Shown here one piece after another: positions 52,151-64,000 of a stretch of 64,000 nucleotides of DNA. The notes below the pieces were generated by a model. The model ran no database searches. It had not been told where the DNA came from and saw only the letters and a list, made by a program, of their open reading frames with translations. The first letter of the stretch is position 1. Every line of letters starts with the position of its first letter. The stretch is taken from the NCBI RefSeq assembly GCF_036320965.1, contig NC_092271.1, positions 21,644,029 to 21,708,028 on the forward strand, read 5' to 3'. The DNA is from Panulirus ornatus (Eukaryota > Arthropoda > Malacostraca > Decapoda > Palinuridae). Position numbers and translations under genes: made by a program.

Positions 52151-54313
52151 GTATGTTTGGTTATTTCATGAGCTTGCTAAGAAGTTTCGTGTCCCATCCC
52201 GTAAGTTCACTTCACTCATGTCAGAGAGGCGGATTCATTTTCAGATTTCTCATTCAACTGATCATATATATTGTACTGATGAAAATCAGGATTTGCTTTA
52301 ATGGCACAGAAATTCACTGGTGTGAAGTTTTGATAGACTAGCAATTCTCTGGTCATTTATTTGATGGTTAGCTGGCATAGTAATCATCAAATTAACAAAC
52401 TTTTGGTGAGAGTTGATGACCATGTACCATATTTCTTTGATATATTTCTTTAGGTTTTATTTGACATACTGTATTATAGATGAAAAGACTTAATTTGAAT
52501 ATAAGGGCTTTCCATGGTATGGTACTACTACTCTGACCAAGTAGGATTTTCTAGCATAATTCTCTTAAGTTTTATTAATCAGAAGGCAGAAATAAGTCTC
52601 TCAGCAAAACTGATGTCTTCATTGGAGTGCTTTTGACCAGATATTGTTGTTTCATATATTTGGAGAGCTTATTTTAACTATATAATTGTTGTACCATTGA
52701 AGTGGAGATAGAAATACTTTTGTACTTCTTTACAATAAATATCATGTTTTTGCATTTTTTTTTTCTGTTGAGCAGAAAGTCTTTAAATGACTTGCATGTG
52801 ACTAACAATTTTGCTTTTATAGATTTTATGCTTGATCCTTCCAGAGAGCATGTGTAGCATAGTGAAGGCTGAATGGGACTGCATCTTAATTCCTAATTTG
52901 ATTTTTAAACCAGAGTTAGGGTCTGAAATTTTGTGTGAGGTCATCATTAGTTCTTGGAATAGTTTTTATGTGCTTTATTAAATAAAGCAGAGTACTTGTA
53001 GATTCTGCATTAATTACCACATTCAGTCCTTTGGAACCTATGCCTGGAAGTTTGTAGTTCAGCGACTAACCATCTACCACTACTCTTCTGTAGAAAATGT
53101 GACAAGTTCGCGATTGATTCAGAGGGCCACGAGTCTCAGTCTTGGTATGAATATTGGTTCCCTTGGCTCTTCCCAACCTCAAGTCCAACAGAGGCATCCA
53201 TCCCAACTAAAAATCAGACTTCGATAGTCTCTGACACCAGGGTGTTGAGGTGAGCATCGACTCACAGTTAAGCATTTGCTGCCGGTGTACTCTAGTAAAT
53301 TCACCTCTTGGATGAAGGACTTCATGCTTGCTTGTAGCACTACATTCCCAAATTTTTTCATTTACTGTAATAACCTAGATTTGAGGGTATGATAATTAGG
53401 CATATAGAGTTGCACTTACCAAGACTGATGCTGAAGATGGTCTAGGGTTGCTTTTATTCACTGCACCATTTGAGAGAAGGAACTGTTGCAGTCAGTCATT
53501 GAAGATTATGAGCATACAGGTATGGTTTTACCAAGGTAGATGTGGGTAATTGTAGCAGGTTTGCCATTCTTGTTAGTGATCACGTGTTTTCTGCCCTCTA
53601 TTTCTGTCTTATTTCATAAAAATCTCTCAGTATGATGATAGTCCCCAATTGTTTTGCATCTTAACCTTTGCACTTATGCAAGTTGAGTCCAATAACATAT
53701 CAGCATTGGCAAAGGGTGAGCAAATATGCACAAAGAATTTCTCTTGTTATCATTGCATAGGCACTGAAAATGAATAATCAGATGTTACTTATTGGCTAGA
53801 CTGGTGTTTTCTTATGATATTAATCCATGTAAATTATTCCATTGCTACCACCTTGCAGTATAGCAGTATGGATGAAGATCCTGTTGGATTCATTCATTAA
53901 TCTTGAATGATGTAGGGAAAACTGCATGATAGCAAATTTTAAGTTAGTTGTGATTATGAGAATATCAGTCACTGACTGCCAATTCTAGGACCATCATTCC
54001 TTGATAAGGAGTCATGTGATGTTAACTCTGTATTTTTCATCCTTGTCCATACATCTCAGATTTCTAGGTAGAAAGATTCATGTTGGATTTTACAAACTGT
54101 TTTTAGAACATTCATAACAGTATTTTTTTGAGAACTTTGAAAATAAAGCAGAATGACAATAATTTCTACACATGCATCTTTAACTTGACAATCATTAGCT
54201 TTGCTAGAACTCTGTAATTCAGTACATATATCCATATATATATCTTGGATTTCATTTCTAATCCCGTGATTGGTGAAGTTGTTTGGAAATTTGATCAGAT
54301 TCTTTAGAATTAT
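52151..54313. other. intron or 3' flank, nothing recognised
   Basis: No repeat family or coding block was identified. The missing last OGDH exon was looked for here (an R(P/A)..A(S/T)PATGS-like block) and not found. Confidence 0.4.
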
Positions 54314-56202
54314 TAGTGAATGTGTTTGATGATAGAGTGGCAGATGTAGGGTATTTTGGTCGAGATAGTGTGTGAAGTGAGAGGGTCAAGGAGAATGATT
54401 TGGTAAACAGAGAAGAGGTAGTGAAAGCTTTGCGAAAGATGAAAGCCGGCAAGGCAGCAGGTTTGGATGGTATTGCAGTGGAATTTATTAAAAAAGGGGG
54501 TGACTGTGTTGTTGACTGGTTGGTGAGGATATTCAGTGTATGTATGGCTCATGGTGAAGTGCCTAAGGATTGGCAGAATGCATGCATAGTGCCACTGTAC
54601 AAAGACAAAGGGGATAAAGGTGAGTGTTCAAATTACAGAGGTATAAGTTTGTTGAGTATTCCTGGGAAATTATACGGGAGGGTATTGATTAAGAGGGTGA
54701 AGGCATGTAAAGAGCATCAGATTGGGGAAGAGCAGTGTGGTTTCAGAGGTGGTAGAGGATGTGTGGATCAGGTGTTTGCTTTGAAGAATGTATGTGAGAA
54801 GTACTTAGAAAAACAAATGGATTTGTATGTAGCATTTATGGATCTGGAGAAGGCATATGATAAGAGTTGATAGAGATCTCTGTGGAAGGTGTTAAAGAGT
54901 ATATGGTGTGGAAGGCAAGTTGCAGTGAAAAGTTTTTATCTAGGATGTAAGGTATGTGTATGAGTAGGAAGAGGGGAAAGTGATCAGTTCTCAGTGAATG
55001 TCTGTTTGCGGCAGGGGTGCATGATGTCTCCATGGTTGTTTGATTTGTTTATCGATGGGGTTGTTAGGGAGGTGAATGCAAAAGTTTTGGAGAGAGGGTC
55101 AAGTATGCAGTCTGTTGTGGATGAGAGGGCTTGGGAAGTGAGTCAGTTGTTGTTTGCTGATGATATAGTGCTAGTGGCTGATTCGGGTGAGAAACCGCAC
55201 AAGCTGGTGACTGAGTTTGGTAAAGTGTGTGAAAGAAGAAGGCTGAGAGAAAATGTGAATAAGAGCAAGGTTATTAGGTACAGTAGGGTTGAGGGACAAG
55301 TCAGTTGGGAGGTAAGTTTGAATGGAGACAAACTAGAGGAAGTGAAGTGTTTTAGATATTTGGGAGTGGATTTGGCAGCGGATGAACCATGGAAGCGGAA
55401 GTGAGTCATAGGGTGAGGGAAGGGGCAAAAGTTCTGGAGCATTGAAGAATGTATGGAAGGTGAGAACATTATCTCAGAAAGCAAAAATGGGTATGTTTGA
55501 AGGAATAGTGGTTCCAACATTGTTATATGGATGCAAGGCGTGGGCTATAGATAGGGTTGTGCGGAGGAGGGTGGATGTGTTGGAAATGAGATGTTTGAGG
55601 ATAGTATGTGGTGTGAGGTGGTTTGATCGAGTAAGTAATAAAAGGGTAACAGAGATATGTGGTAATAAAAAGAGTGTGGTTGAGAGAGCAGAAGAGGGTG
55701 TATTGAAATGGTTTGGTCACATGGAGAGAATGAGTGAGGAAAGATTGACAAAAAGGATATATGTGTCAGAGGTGGAGGGAACGAGAAGTGGGAGACCAAA
55801 TTGGAGGCGGAAGGATGGAGTGAAAAAGATTATGAGCGATATGGGCATGAACATGCAGGAGGGTGAAAGGCGTGCAAGGAATAGAGTGAATTGGAACGAT
55901 GTGGTATACCGGGGTCGACGTGCTGTCAATGGATTGAACCAGGGCATGTGAAGTGCCTGGGGTAAACCATGGAAAGTTCTGTGGGGCCTGGATGAGGAAA
56001 GGGAGCTGTGGTTTTGGTGCATTATACATGACAGCTAGAGACTGAGCGTGAACAAATGTGGCCTTTGTTGTCTTTTCCTAGCGCTACCCCGCGCGCATGC
56101 AGGGGAAGGGGGGGGGGGTGTCATGTGTGGCGGGATGGCAACGGGAATGAGTAAAGGCAGCAAGCATGAATTGTGTACATGTGTATATATGTATATGTCT
56201 GT

Positions 56203-56294
<92 letters not shown>

Positions 56295-56428
56295 ATGTAT
56301 GTATATGTGTGTGTGTGTGTGTGGGCATTTATGTATGTGTGTATGTGGATGGATTGGGCCATTCTTTCAACTGTTTCCTTGCGATACCTCGCTAATGCGG
56401 CAGATGGCGACTGAGTACAATAAAAAAA
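54314..56428 (+). mobile_element. RTE-like LINE, 5'-truncated, old subfamily, long frames
   Basis: Three open stretches (54400-54870, 54994-55404, 55442-55951) cover the RT and tail with two frameshifts. [32 protein letters not shown] and [10 protein letters not shown] (the full-length C-terminus) are visible. The long 3' UTR contains a pure (TA)n run at 56206-56286 and ends in the hairpin GCGATACCTCGCTAATGCGG and an A-run. Confidence 0.9.
56206..56286. repeat. (TA)n microsatellite in LINE 3' UTR
   Basis: This is about 81 bp of perfect alternating TA, where other copies have only a short TATATATG tract. It is a local expansion. Confidence 0.95.
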
Positions 56429-56590
56429 TATATGTACACCAATTTTGGAGTGCCCATCATCATTTGGTGACCCAGATTAAAGGGACATATAGATTTGGTA
56501 GAGAGGGTTCAGTTGTGGGCAACAGAAGATAGTACCTAAAGGAAGAAAGCTATGTTCCATAGTGAAAAGAAGAGAAGAAACATACTTTGA
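56425..56590 (+). mobile_element. possible CR1-like C-terminal scrap
   Basis: The translation includes [20 protein letters not shown] and GREGSVVGNRR, resembling the WSPH....IDxLERVQRRAT segment near the C-terminus of CR1-like RTs. It is weak and sits between two opposing LINE tails. Confidence 0.38.
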
Positions 56591-56621
56591 AAATAGAAAA
56601 AAATATTACAGTCTTATTTAT

Positions 56622-56864
56622 TTATTTATTCATTTATTATACTTTGTCGCTGTCTCCCGCATTAGTGAGGTAGCGCAAGGAAACAGACAAAAGAATGGTC
56701 CAACCCACCCACATACACATGTATATACATATATGTCCACACATGCACATATACATACCTATACATTTTAACGTATACATATATATACATACACAGATGT
56801 ATACATATATACACATGTACATAATTCATACTTGCTGCCTTTACTTATTCTCGTCACAATCTAT
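56622..56864 (-). mobile_element. RTE-like LINE 3'-terminal fragment
   Basis: The + strand reads TTTATTATACTTTGTCGCTG, TCTCCCGCATTAGTGAGGTA, the TG/TA tract complement and CATACTTGCTGCCTTTA. It faces the tail of the + strand copy at 54314-56428, about 200 bp away, forming an inverted pair. Confidence 0.88.
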
Positions 56865-58589
56865 AGGTGTATATATAAGTTTGAAAGTGTTGTTAGTCAG
56901 CATTATAATCACTTTTAACATCCTCTCGTTCATGATATGTCTTGTATGGGTATACCATCTTGGCTACGTGCTCTTCTGACAATTTTTTTCACTTTATATA
57001 TCTCTCCCTAACATGGTAAAATAATGTTTGGTTATGATTAGGCTTGCCAGGAGAATTCTTGCTAGGTTAGATATCAAGGTAGGGGCATTCATTTCCTTTT
57101 GACACAGAGTATGGGGTTTTTCTCATCCTCTTACCAACTCATTGTTTTTATGATTTTAAGGTATTGTAAAATTTAAGATTTTATATCAGGATGTTTGAAC
57201 ATACCTTCTTAGTAGAATTTTGATCTTAGAGTAATCAGCGAATTACATTGATCTTTTCCATACTTTTTGTGGCTCCAAAGGGCATTATTAAACCTCTTGC
57301 TCTTTTGCCTATGTATGTACAGTTGATTAAATTTTCCTTTGCACATCTCTGGTGAAATTCTTTTGTTTTTTATTGCTTCTGCTTCTACTTCCATCACTTC
57401 TATACAAAAGGTCTAACTGCATAATGTGAAACAGTTTATTCCACTTAATACATCCAGTTGGAAGTCAGTTAACTGCTTATTAGGTAACTGCTAGATGCAA
57501 ATTCAGGTGCAGTTTTGAAAATCCATGGTACTTGGAACAAAGCATTGTGCACATATTAGATTTCTCTTGGTTGTAATTAACGTAGCGGGTTTTTTTTTAT
57601 ACCTTTTGCAGGTTGTATTATTTTTTTATAATGTGTGTAAATATGTATTATATGAAACATTTGACAGCCATTTAAAGAATTTACTCTTCGTACTTACCCA
57701 AATCCCTCCTTGTTTCTACTCCTGCCATGTATGAAGATTGGTGTTTACATAAGATTTGCAGTGCTATAGCTATCATATGGCATATCTGAGGTTAAGGCTA
57801 CATTAAAGGCAGGATGCAGCTCTTATGTTCTATGTGAGAGTTGGTGCTAGTGTGCATAGAGTGATATTAGAGATAAACAGTGGTTTGATTGTATCATACA
57901 CAGTAATGAGGCTTATTGAAGGATTGGAGTTGAACTTTTTAGATGTTTGCAATTCTCTGGAGCCCTGTTAAACAGTTTTTGAAGTGTCAGATGCTTTAAA
58001 AAGCTTATGCCCTGATGAGGGTCTCCTGGGTATGGTATGTACATACACATCATTTCATGCTAGATGATGAAACTCCTTGCTTGCAGAACCTTATGAATTG
58101 TTCTCTTTTTGCTGTCCCATGATCCGAAGTGGTTCTATTATATTAACTTTCCCCATGCTTCTGTTGGATGTATAACCATGCTGACAGTCTCTTTATCTGT
58201 TGTCTGGGACACTACAGCTGCTTCATTGATTAATTCAGTCATTCTGCAGTGTCATCTCCATGCAAGTTTTTGGTCATTTCCCTGTTCACACCCTTAATTT
58301 ACTGTAACAGTTTTGTTCTTCACATCTTCTCACTTTGAATTATGAAGCCTTCACTGTCATCATTCTCTGACCACTGAGTATTCAAAGCGGCCTTAATGTT
58401 TGCATTTTTCCACGTTGAGTGTGATGCTGATTCATGTGCATTCTTAAATTTGTGTAGCACGTCAACAGATAAATCAGAAATACATTAACCACACCCTACA
58501 TGAATTCTTTTCTTTAGTTGCTCTCAGTGCCATGCATTACTCCTTTATACTTGGACTGGATCTGTGAAGTGCTGTACAGTTGGGGAAAG
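56865..58589. other. nothing recognised
   Basis: This is AT-rich sequence without an identifiable ORF or repeat. The right end may hold further 3' parts of the Tigger fossil, but I cannot support it. Confidence 0.4.
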
Positions 58590-59545
58590 AGATGTTGCTA
58601 AGCATTACTAGATTCTAATACATTAGCATCAGGATGTGCAAAAACGTTATCCAGGAGGAAAACAGTCTTGAACTCCTTTGGTAATCCAGCTTTAAACAGT
58701 ATTGCTGAGTTTCCATCATACAATTACCTTCAGTTCTGTTTATTTCTTCTCTAAATCATGGGCAACACCTTTACTCCTGTTAGGGCCCGAGGATGTGCAC
58801 TCTTCTGTATCATGAAGTTACCTTTATGTAAGCCAACCATGTTTAAACCCACAAGCATAGTCACTCTCACCCTTGCCTCTTGCTTGCCAAACACTACAGC
58901 AAGCATATTTCTTAGAAAATAATCAATCTCATTCACTTAGTAGATCTGTTTTAGAATGACATTTGAAATTTTTTGGTAACATAGAAAGCTCATCAGCATG
59001 CTTTTCGGTTGCCTGCTTTTTTACACAGGTTTGACACTATAAGTTCTGAGGTAGCAAATTCTGTGAAACTTCTTAGGTTTATGCAGCCATCCATCTGTAA
59101 AATTACAAGATGGACTAACTATTAATTTCTCAGTAAATTGGCTGGCTTGTCACACAAAAGTGCCTAGAAATAGGTACAATTGTGCAGTGACACACTGTAG
59201 TATAAACCTTTAGTACACAAGACTGTCAAAGGTAGCTGATCTAGTTTCATGCTTTGATTTACAGTTAGCAATGCAGTGCCTTTATTAAATTCATCTTAAA
59301 TGTAGAATTTTGATAGCTTTTCGTGCTGAATCTTGAGATCATATATAATCATGTTACCAACACCATAAGACATGCTCAGGTTATGCACCTTTTCATCCTT
59401 ATCTCATTTTGTGAGATTTCCCTTTTTTCCATATAAGTAGACAGTGTGGTTCTTTGCTGCACTGTATCCACCACTATTACCCTAGTGACATTCGAATTTC
59501 ATAATAAGCGCAGAAGTCATGAAAATCATGGCCAAATTTCTGAAT
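58590..59545 (-). mobile_element. Tigger/pogo-like transposase fossil (copy A)
   Basis: Minus-strand reading, 5' to 3': VGNMTIYDLKIQHEKLSKFY-like HTH remains near 59350, FTDGWLHKPKKFHRICYL near 59095, then LVGLNMVGLHKGNFMIQKSA and HPRALTGVKVLPMI (58860-58755). Last comes AILFKAGLPKEFKTVFLLDN with VFAHPDAN (58700-58625), where LLDN..AHP is the second Asp block of the DDE domain. Stops and frameshifts are numerous. No terminal repeats were found. Confidence 0.78.
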
Positions 59546-59613
59546 AGGCAAACTTACTCCATGGCTTAGGGTGGCAGGTCAAGGTGGAGTTGACAAAATT
59601 TTATTGCTACATA

Positions 59614-60950
59614 TGGGTTGTTAGGGAGGTGAATGCAAGAGTTTTGGAGAGAGGGGCAAGTATGCAGTCTGTTGTGGATGAGAAAGCTTGGGAAGTGAGT
59701 CAGTTGTGATTCGCTGATGATACAGCGCTGGTGGATGATTCGTGTGAGAAACTGCAGAAGCTGGTGACTGAGTTTGGTAAAGTGTGTGAAAGAAGAAAGC
59801 TGAGAGTAAATGTGAATAAGAGCAAGGTTATTAGGTACAGTAGGGTTGAGGGACAAGTCATTTGGGAGGTAGATTTGAATGGAGAAAAACTGGAGGAAGT
59901 GAAGTGTTTTAGATATCTGGGAGTGGATTTGGTAGCAGAAGGAACCATGGAAGCAGAAGTGAATCATAGGGTGGGGAGGGGGCGAAAGTTCTGGGAGCGT
60001 TGAAAAATGTGTGGAAGTCGAGAACATTATCTTGGAAAGCAAAAATGGGTATGTTTGAAGGAATAGTGGTTCCAACAACATTATATGGCTGCGAAGCGTG
60101 GGCTATGGATAGAGTTGTGCGGAGGAGGGTGGATGTGCTGGAAATGAGATGTTTGAGGACAATATGTGGTGTGAGATGGTTTGATTGAGTAAGTAATAAT
60201 AGGGTAAGAGAGATGTGGGGTTATAAAAAGAGTGTGGTTGAGAGAGCAGAAGATGGTGTTTTGAAATGGTTTGGTCACATGGAGAGAATGGGTGAGGAAA
60301 GATTGACAAAGAGGATATATGTGTCAGAGGTGGAGGGAACGAGGAGAAGTGGGAGACCAAATTGGAGGTGGAAAGATTGAGTGAAAAAGATTTTGAGTGA
60401 TCGGGGCCTGAACATGCAGGAGGATGAAAGGCGTGCAAGAAATAGAGTGAATTGGAACGATGTTGTATACCGGGGTCGACGTGCTGTCAATGGATTGAAC
60501 CGGGGCATGTGAAGTATCTGGGGTAAACCATGGAAAGTTCTGTGGGGCCTGGATGTGGAAAGGGAGCTGTGGTTTCGGTGCATTATTACATGACAGCTAG
60601 AGACTGAGAGTGAACGAATGTGGCCTTTGTTGTCTTTTCCCAGCACTACCTCTTGCACATGAGGGGGAAGGGGGTTGTTATTTCAATTGTGGCAGGGTGG
60701 CAGTGGGAATGAAGAAGGGCAGACAGTATGAATTATGTACATATGTATATGTCTGTGTGTGTATATATATATATATGTATACATTGAGATGTATAGGTAT
60801 GTATATTTGCGTGTGTGGACGTGTATGTATATACATGTGTATGTGGGTGGGTTTGGCCATTCTTTCGTCTGTTTCCTTTCGCTACCTCGCTAACGTGGGA
60901 GACAGTGACAAAGCAAAATAAAATATAAAATAAATAAATAATAAGTATGT
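59614..60950 (+). mobile_element. RTE-like LINE, 5'-truncated, old subfamily
   Basis: The element begins GTTGTTAGGGAGGTGAATGC within the RT. It has [40 protein letters not shown] and the tail domain, frameshifted. It ends with the full long 3' UTR, the hairpin TCGCTACCTCGCTAACGTGG (about 60880-60908) and an AAATAAAATA-type tail. It lies between the two Tigger fossils. Confidence 0.9.
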
Positions 60951-61165
60951 TGAAACAACTACATAAATCTGTAAAGTTGCTGACTTCTCCAGACATTAAT
61001 TAAACTCCCATTGTTTTTGAAACATGAATATGGATTGGTAGAATTTTGTTATGGGTGAGGCAGCTTTGAAATACTTATCTAGGGGTGGCCGAGAGGATAA
61101 GCTCAGCACTGATGGTAACATCACCCAGAGGACCAAGAAATATACAGTTTTATTCCTACATGCTC

Positions 61166-61984
61166 AGACCTGGGATGGGGTGAATACAGGACACCAGTAT
61201 TTGAATGCAGATGCTGATACTTGATTTTATTATGAATACAAATAAAGGATGTAGGAGAAGAATGAATTATCAAATACAAATACATTTCAATGTATTTATG
61301 AATACATTCATAAATACCTGGCTGAATAATATGTATTACTGATAAAGTATGGTAGACAATGATGCTGAAGCTCACCTTATTTTCAAAGACTTGTTGATAT
61401 ACATTCAGATATATAATACAGAGCAATACATAGGAAACTTCTCTAGTTAGTTTCCATTTTTAGATTACTAACATACTACCAAGAAGAAGTTTGTGATATC
61501 AACTTTGTTTCAAAGGGATTATAATCAACAGTGTTAAGCAATCAGAGCACTGAAATGACTGGCTAACAATGGCAGTCACACATGTAGGAAAGCACCATGC
61601 AAGGAATAACATTTCTTATGACATCATTAGGATATATCCTCTGGGGTGGTGATCAGGTCAAGGAACATGATGTGTAAAGCAGTAGGGTCAGCTTAGGACC
61701 AAATAGTGTGTGATGGGGTGGGTGTTGTTGGGAAGGAGACCTGGTTGCATGTATGACTTAATCTGACCTCACCCCCCTTCACTTGAATCTGGCTAGCCAA
61801 AAGCCATTAATGAGGCAGCTGTGTAGGGAAGCCATTAAGTTACAGTATATTAAGATATGAATATGAATACTTTGTGTATTATTCAAGCATGAATACCTTC
61901 AATTATCTTATCCAAGTATAAGAACATGAATACTATTACTTCAGAAGCTATATTCAAATACATTCATAACCAAGTAATCTGTCT
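61166..61984. mobile_element. possible hAT-like non-autonomous element
   Basis: The left end CAGACCTGGGATGGGGTGAA with repeated GAATAC/TATTTGAATGC words, and the complement of the right end (CAGAGACAGATTACTTGGTT, TATTTGAATATAG), resemble hAT-type terminal regions. I see no matching 8-bp target duplication and no transposase, so this is tentative. Confidence 0.3.
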
Positions 61985-62289
61985 CTGATTGAGATAGTGA
62001 TATTAATGAGTAAGCATTGGTGTGGACAATAGCTGTGCTTGGTAAACGTAGTGACTAACTATAGAAACTCATGCTCCAGGTTAGCTGTAACATAATGCAC
62101 AGGGCCGTGGAATATGGGAGTTTATGAGTTTACAAACTCAGATTTTTAGTATTTTACTTGTATCTGAATTTTTTTAAGCCTAAAATTAGAAAAATTAGTC
62201 TGATCCATACAAATGAATTTTATTGAATACTTATATTGCTTGATTATTGGACTGGATCAGTAAATTATAGTGAGAGGAAGAAATATCAC

Positions 62290-63100
62290 AAAAATGTTTG
62301 TAGATACAAGCACATCAGCATCAGGATGTGCAAAACAGTTATCCCTGTAGAAAACAATCATGTAATTCATTAAGAATACAGCTTTACAGCATCGTTATCA
62401 AGTTCCCACCACATAATGATTTTCAAACCACTCATTGGTTGGAAGACTTTTAATCTAGGCCAATTTATTGGTTCTTTAAATCACAGGCAACATCTTTACT
62501 ACTTTACAGCATGAGGATGAGCTTTTTTTCCTACCACATGTAAATTGTACTTGTGGCAGCTGCATTTGCATTCATAAGCATGGTCATGCAGTTTCTTTGA
62601 AAGTGGTGCCATAAGAATCTGGTCTCATCTTTTATCATCTTAGAAAATTCATAAGCACACTTCAGTGGCTTGTTTGTTTGCCAAGACTTTTTCAACTGCA
62701 CATTTTGGTAAGAAATTTCCATTGATGCAAGCACTCAGCTGTAAGTCACAAGGCTTACAAAACTGTAATTAGTTTGGTCTTTGCACATAAAGTTGACCAA
62801 GAAATAGATATGTTTTTACCAGAAAATTTAGTAAATCACTCTTACATAATCCTATCAGGGTCTGATGATCTAGATTCATGTGTTGATTCATGATTAGCAG
62901 TGCTTTTACTTAGAGTCACTCAGATTAGAATTTTGATAGCTTTTCATGCTGATTTATGTTATCATATACAGTCATGTTACAGACACCACAAGACACACTT
63001 GGGTGACACCATTATGCACCCAGCATTAATTTTGTATGATTTCCTTTTTCTGCAAAATGGTAAGTGCAGTATGCTTCCTACTTGCAATACTACTCGCAGC
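62290..63100 (-). mobile_element. Tigger/pogo-like transposase fossil (copy B)
   Basis: It repeats the order of copy A in the same orientation: GCATCAGGATGTGCAAAA at 62320 (copy A: 58629), CATGGTCATGCAGTTTC at about 62580, and TTTTGATAGCTTTTCATGCT at 62932 (copy A: 59308). Minus-strand reading gives MLMNANAAATST, comparable to the (N)ANAxGTH block of Tigger transposases. It is more decayed than copy A. Confidence 0.68.
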
Positions 63101-64000
63101 ACTTGGATACTTTGTGTATGACGTTATAAGGTTAGAATTTATAAAAGTATCAGAGATAAGCAAAGAAATTATTGAGCTTTACTGCCATGCTTTCTGACAG
63201 CTAGAATGATGACTGATTGGTGCCATGAGCTATGGTAGCAAACATTAAACAAAGCAGTCAGCTCTAGAAACTGATGCTTAAAGGTGATTAGTCCTGAATA
63301 CTCTAAATTTTGGATTTTTGGAGTACAAGATATATATAAAAATGGATATTCAGTGTTCTTCTTGGAGTACATTGGAAGATTTACATTTTATCAGATCATG
63401 GAGGAAGAGGGTTGTTACTGTTGAAACCTTATTATGCCTAAGCCAGGCACAGGCTTTTGTTTTCAGACAACCTCCCCTTCATTCTTTTCTCATAGGCTAG
63501 GGGTCAGATTTCAAGGTACATCATTTACAGGTGGCCACAAATATACAACAAACTCATTGTCTAATTTGTCCCTTTCAGGACTTGAGCTCTACTTACATGG
63601 TTTACTGTGGTAGGACTGGAAACATACTTAAATGGATGTCGCCTTTCTAATATTCAATTAAATTGGAAGGCACACTTATCAGTACATAGAGATGTCCTAT
63701 TTCACAACCAGAAAAAAATCTTAGATTGTCAGTTATCTATGTAACTTAATTGTAATGTAATTTTATTTCATGTCAATTATATCCAAAAAATAATCCACAG
63801 GAATCAAGTATCTTATCTGCTGACATATGTAAACGTCATTTTTGACTTTTTTTCTGCAAGAAAACTTCAAGATCCTTTCCACTGAAAGAAATAGTGGTTT
63901 AACTTTAGATTACATTCTTTTAATGTACAAATATTCAAAGTGCAAATGTTAGTTTTATCCCATACTCATTGTATAAGTACCTCCTCAAATATACAACTCA
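63101..64000. other. window end, nothing recognised
   Basis: This is AT-rich sequence. There is no OGDH terminal exon and no repeat match that I can support. Confidence 0.4.

Noticed and set aside
61083..61125. tRNA-like stretch GGTGGCCGAGAGGATAAGCTC
   Set aside because: It resembles a tRNA A-box region, but no B box, acceptor pairing or cloverleaf can be drawn. At most a distant SINE head.
1..64000. CRISPR arrays, bacterial operons, integrons or phage-like systems
   Set aside because: The window has eukaryotic introns with GT/AG sites and LINE repeats. The regular repeats present are minisatellites without spacer structure.

Overview
The window is AT-rich, intron- and repeat-dense eukaryotic DNA. 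The only host gene I recognise is OGDH, the mitochondrial 2-oxoglutarate dehydrogenase E1 subunit, on the + strand. Eleven consecutive coding exons (2822-48620) encode about 640 residues in unbroken phase, from the ThDP/Mg-binding region to just short of the C-terminus. The 5' exons lie before the window, and the last exon was not found and probably lies beyond position 64000. The protein reads as arthropod OGDH ([32 protein letters not shown]). Together with the repeats, which I associate from memory with crustacean genomes, this suggests a decapod. That assignment is an inference.

Exons total about 1.9 kb of the 45.8 kb they span. Most of the rest is transposable-element debris. One non-LTR retrotransposon family dominates, with more than twenty copies on both strands. 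It has a single ORF with an apurinic-type endonuclease, then a reverse transcriptase (LLFADD), then a C-terminal tail domain, and looks RTE-like. An almost complete copy is at 44085-47627. Copies fall into an apparently young subfamily (shortened 3' UTR, poly(A) tail, shared early stop) and older subfamilies (long 3' UTR with a TG/TA-rich tract, and A/T-rich tails).

A second repeat of about 250 bp (4944-5185, 44786-45051, 47732-47977, 48985-49198 and others) looks SINE-like. In fact it joins the LINE's own 5' leader to the LINE's 3'-terminal hairpin, so it appears to be an internally deleted parasite of the LINE. Two copies have clear target-site duplications. One sits inside the endonuclease ORF of the best LINE copy.

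Other residents are Tigger/pogo DNA-transposon fossils (5311-6388 with terminal inverted repeats; 58590-59545 and 62290-63100 as a same-strand pair), CR1/Jockey-like retrotransposon fossils (19600-21095, 27590-27765, 33440-34330, 38430-38995, 48905-49866), tandem repeats and microsatellites.

Layout: 1-2821, repeats upstream of the first visible exon. 2822-21290, six exons with LINE- and Tigger-filled introns. 21291-36028, a 14.7 kb intron holding a twin-primed LINE. 36029-48620, five exons. 48621-64000, intron or 3' flank made of repeats. The most striking structures are the twin-primed inversion with an 11-bp target duplication (23929-27150), the LINE-derived short element, and a conserved 3'-terminal hairpin shared by all of these elements.
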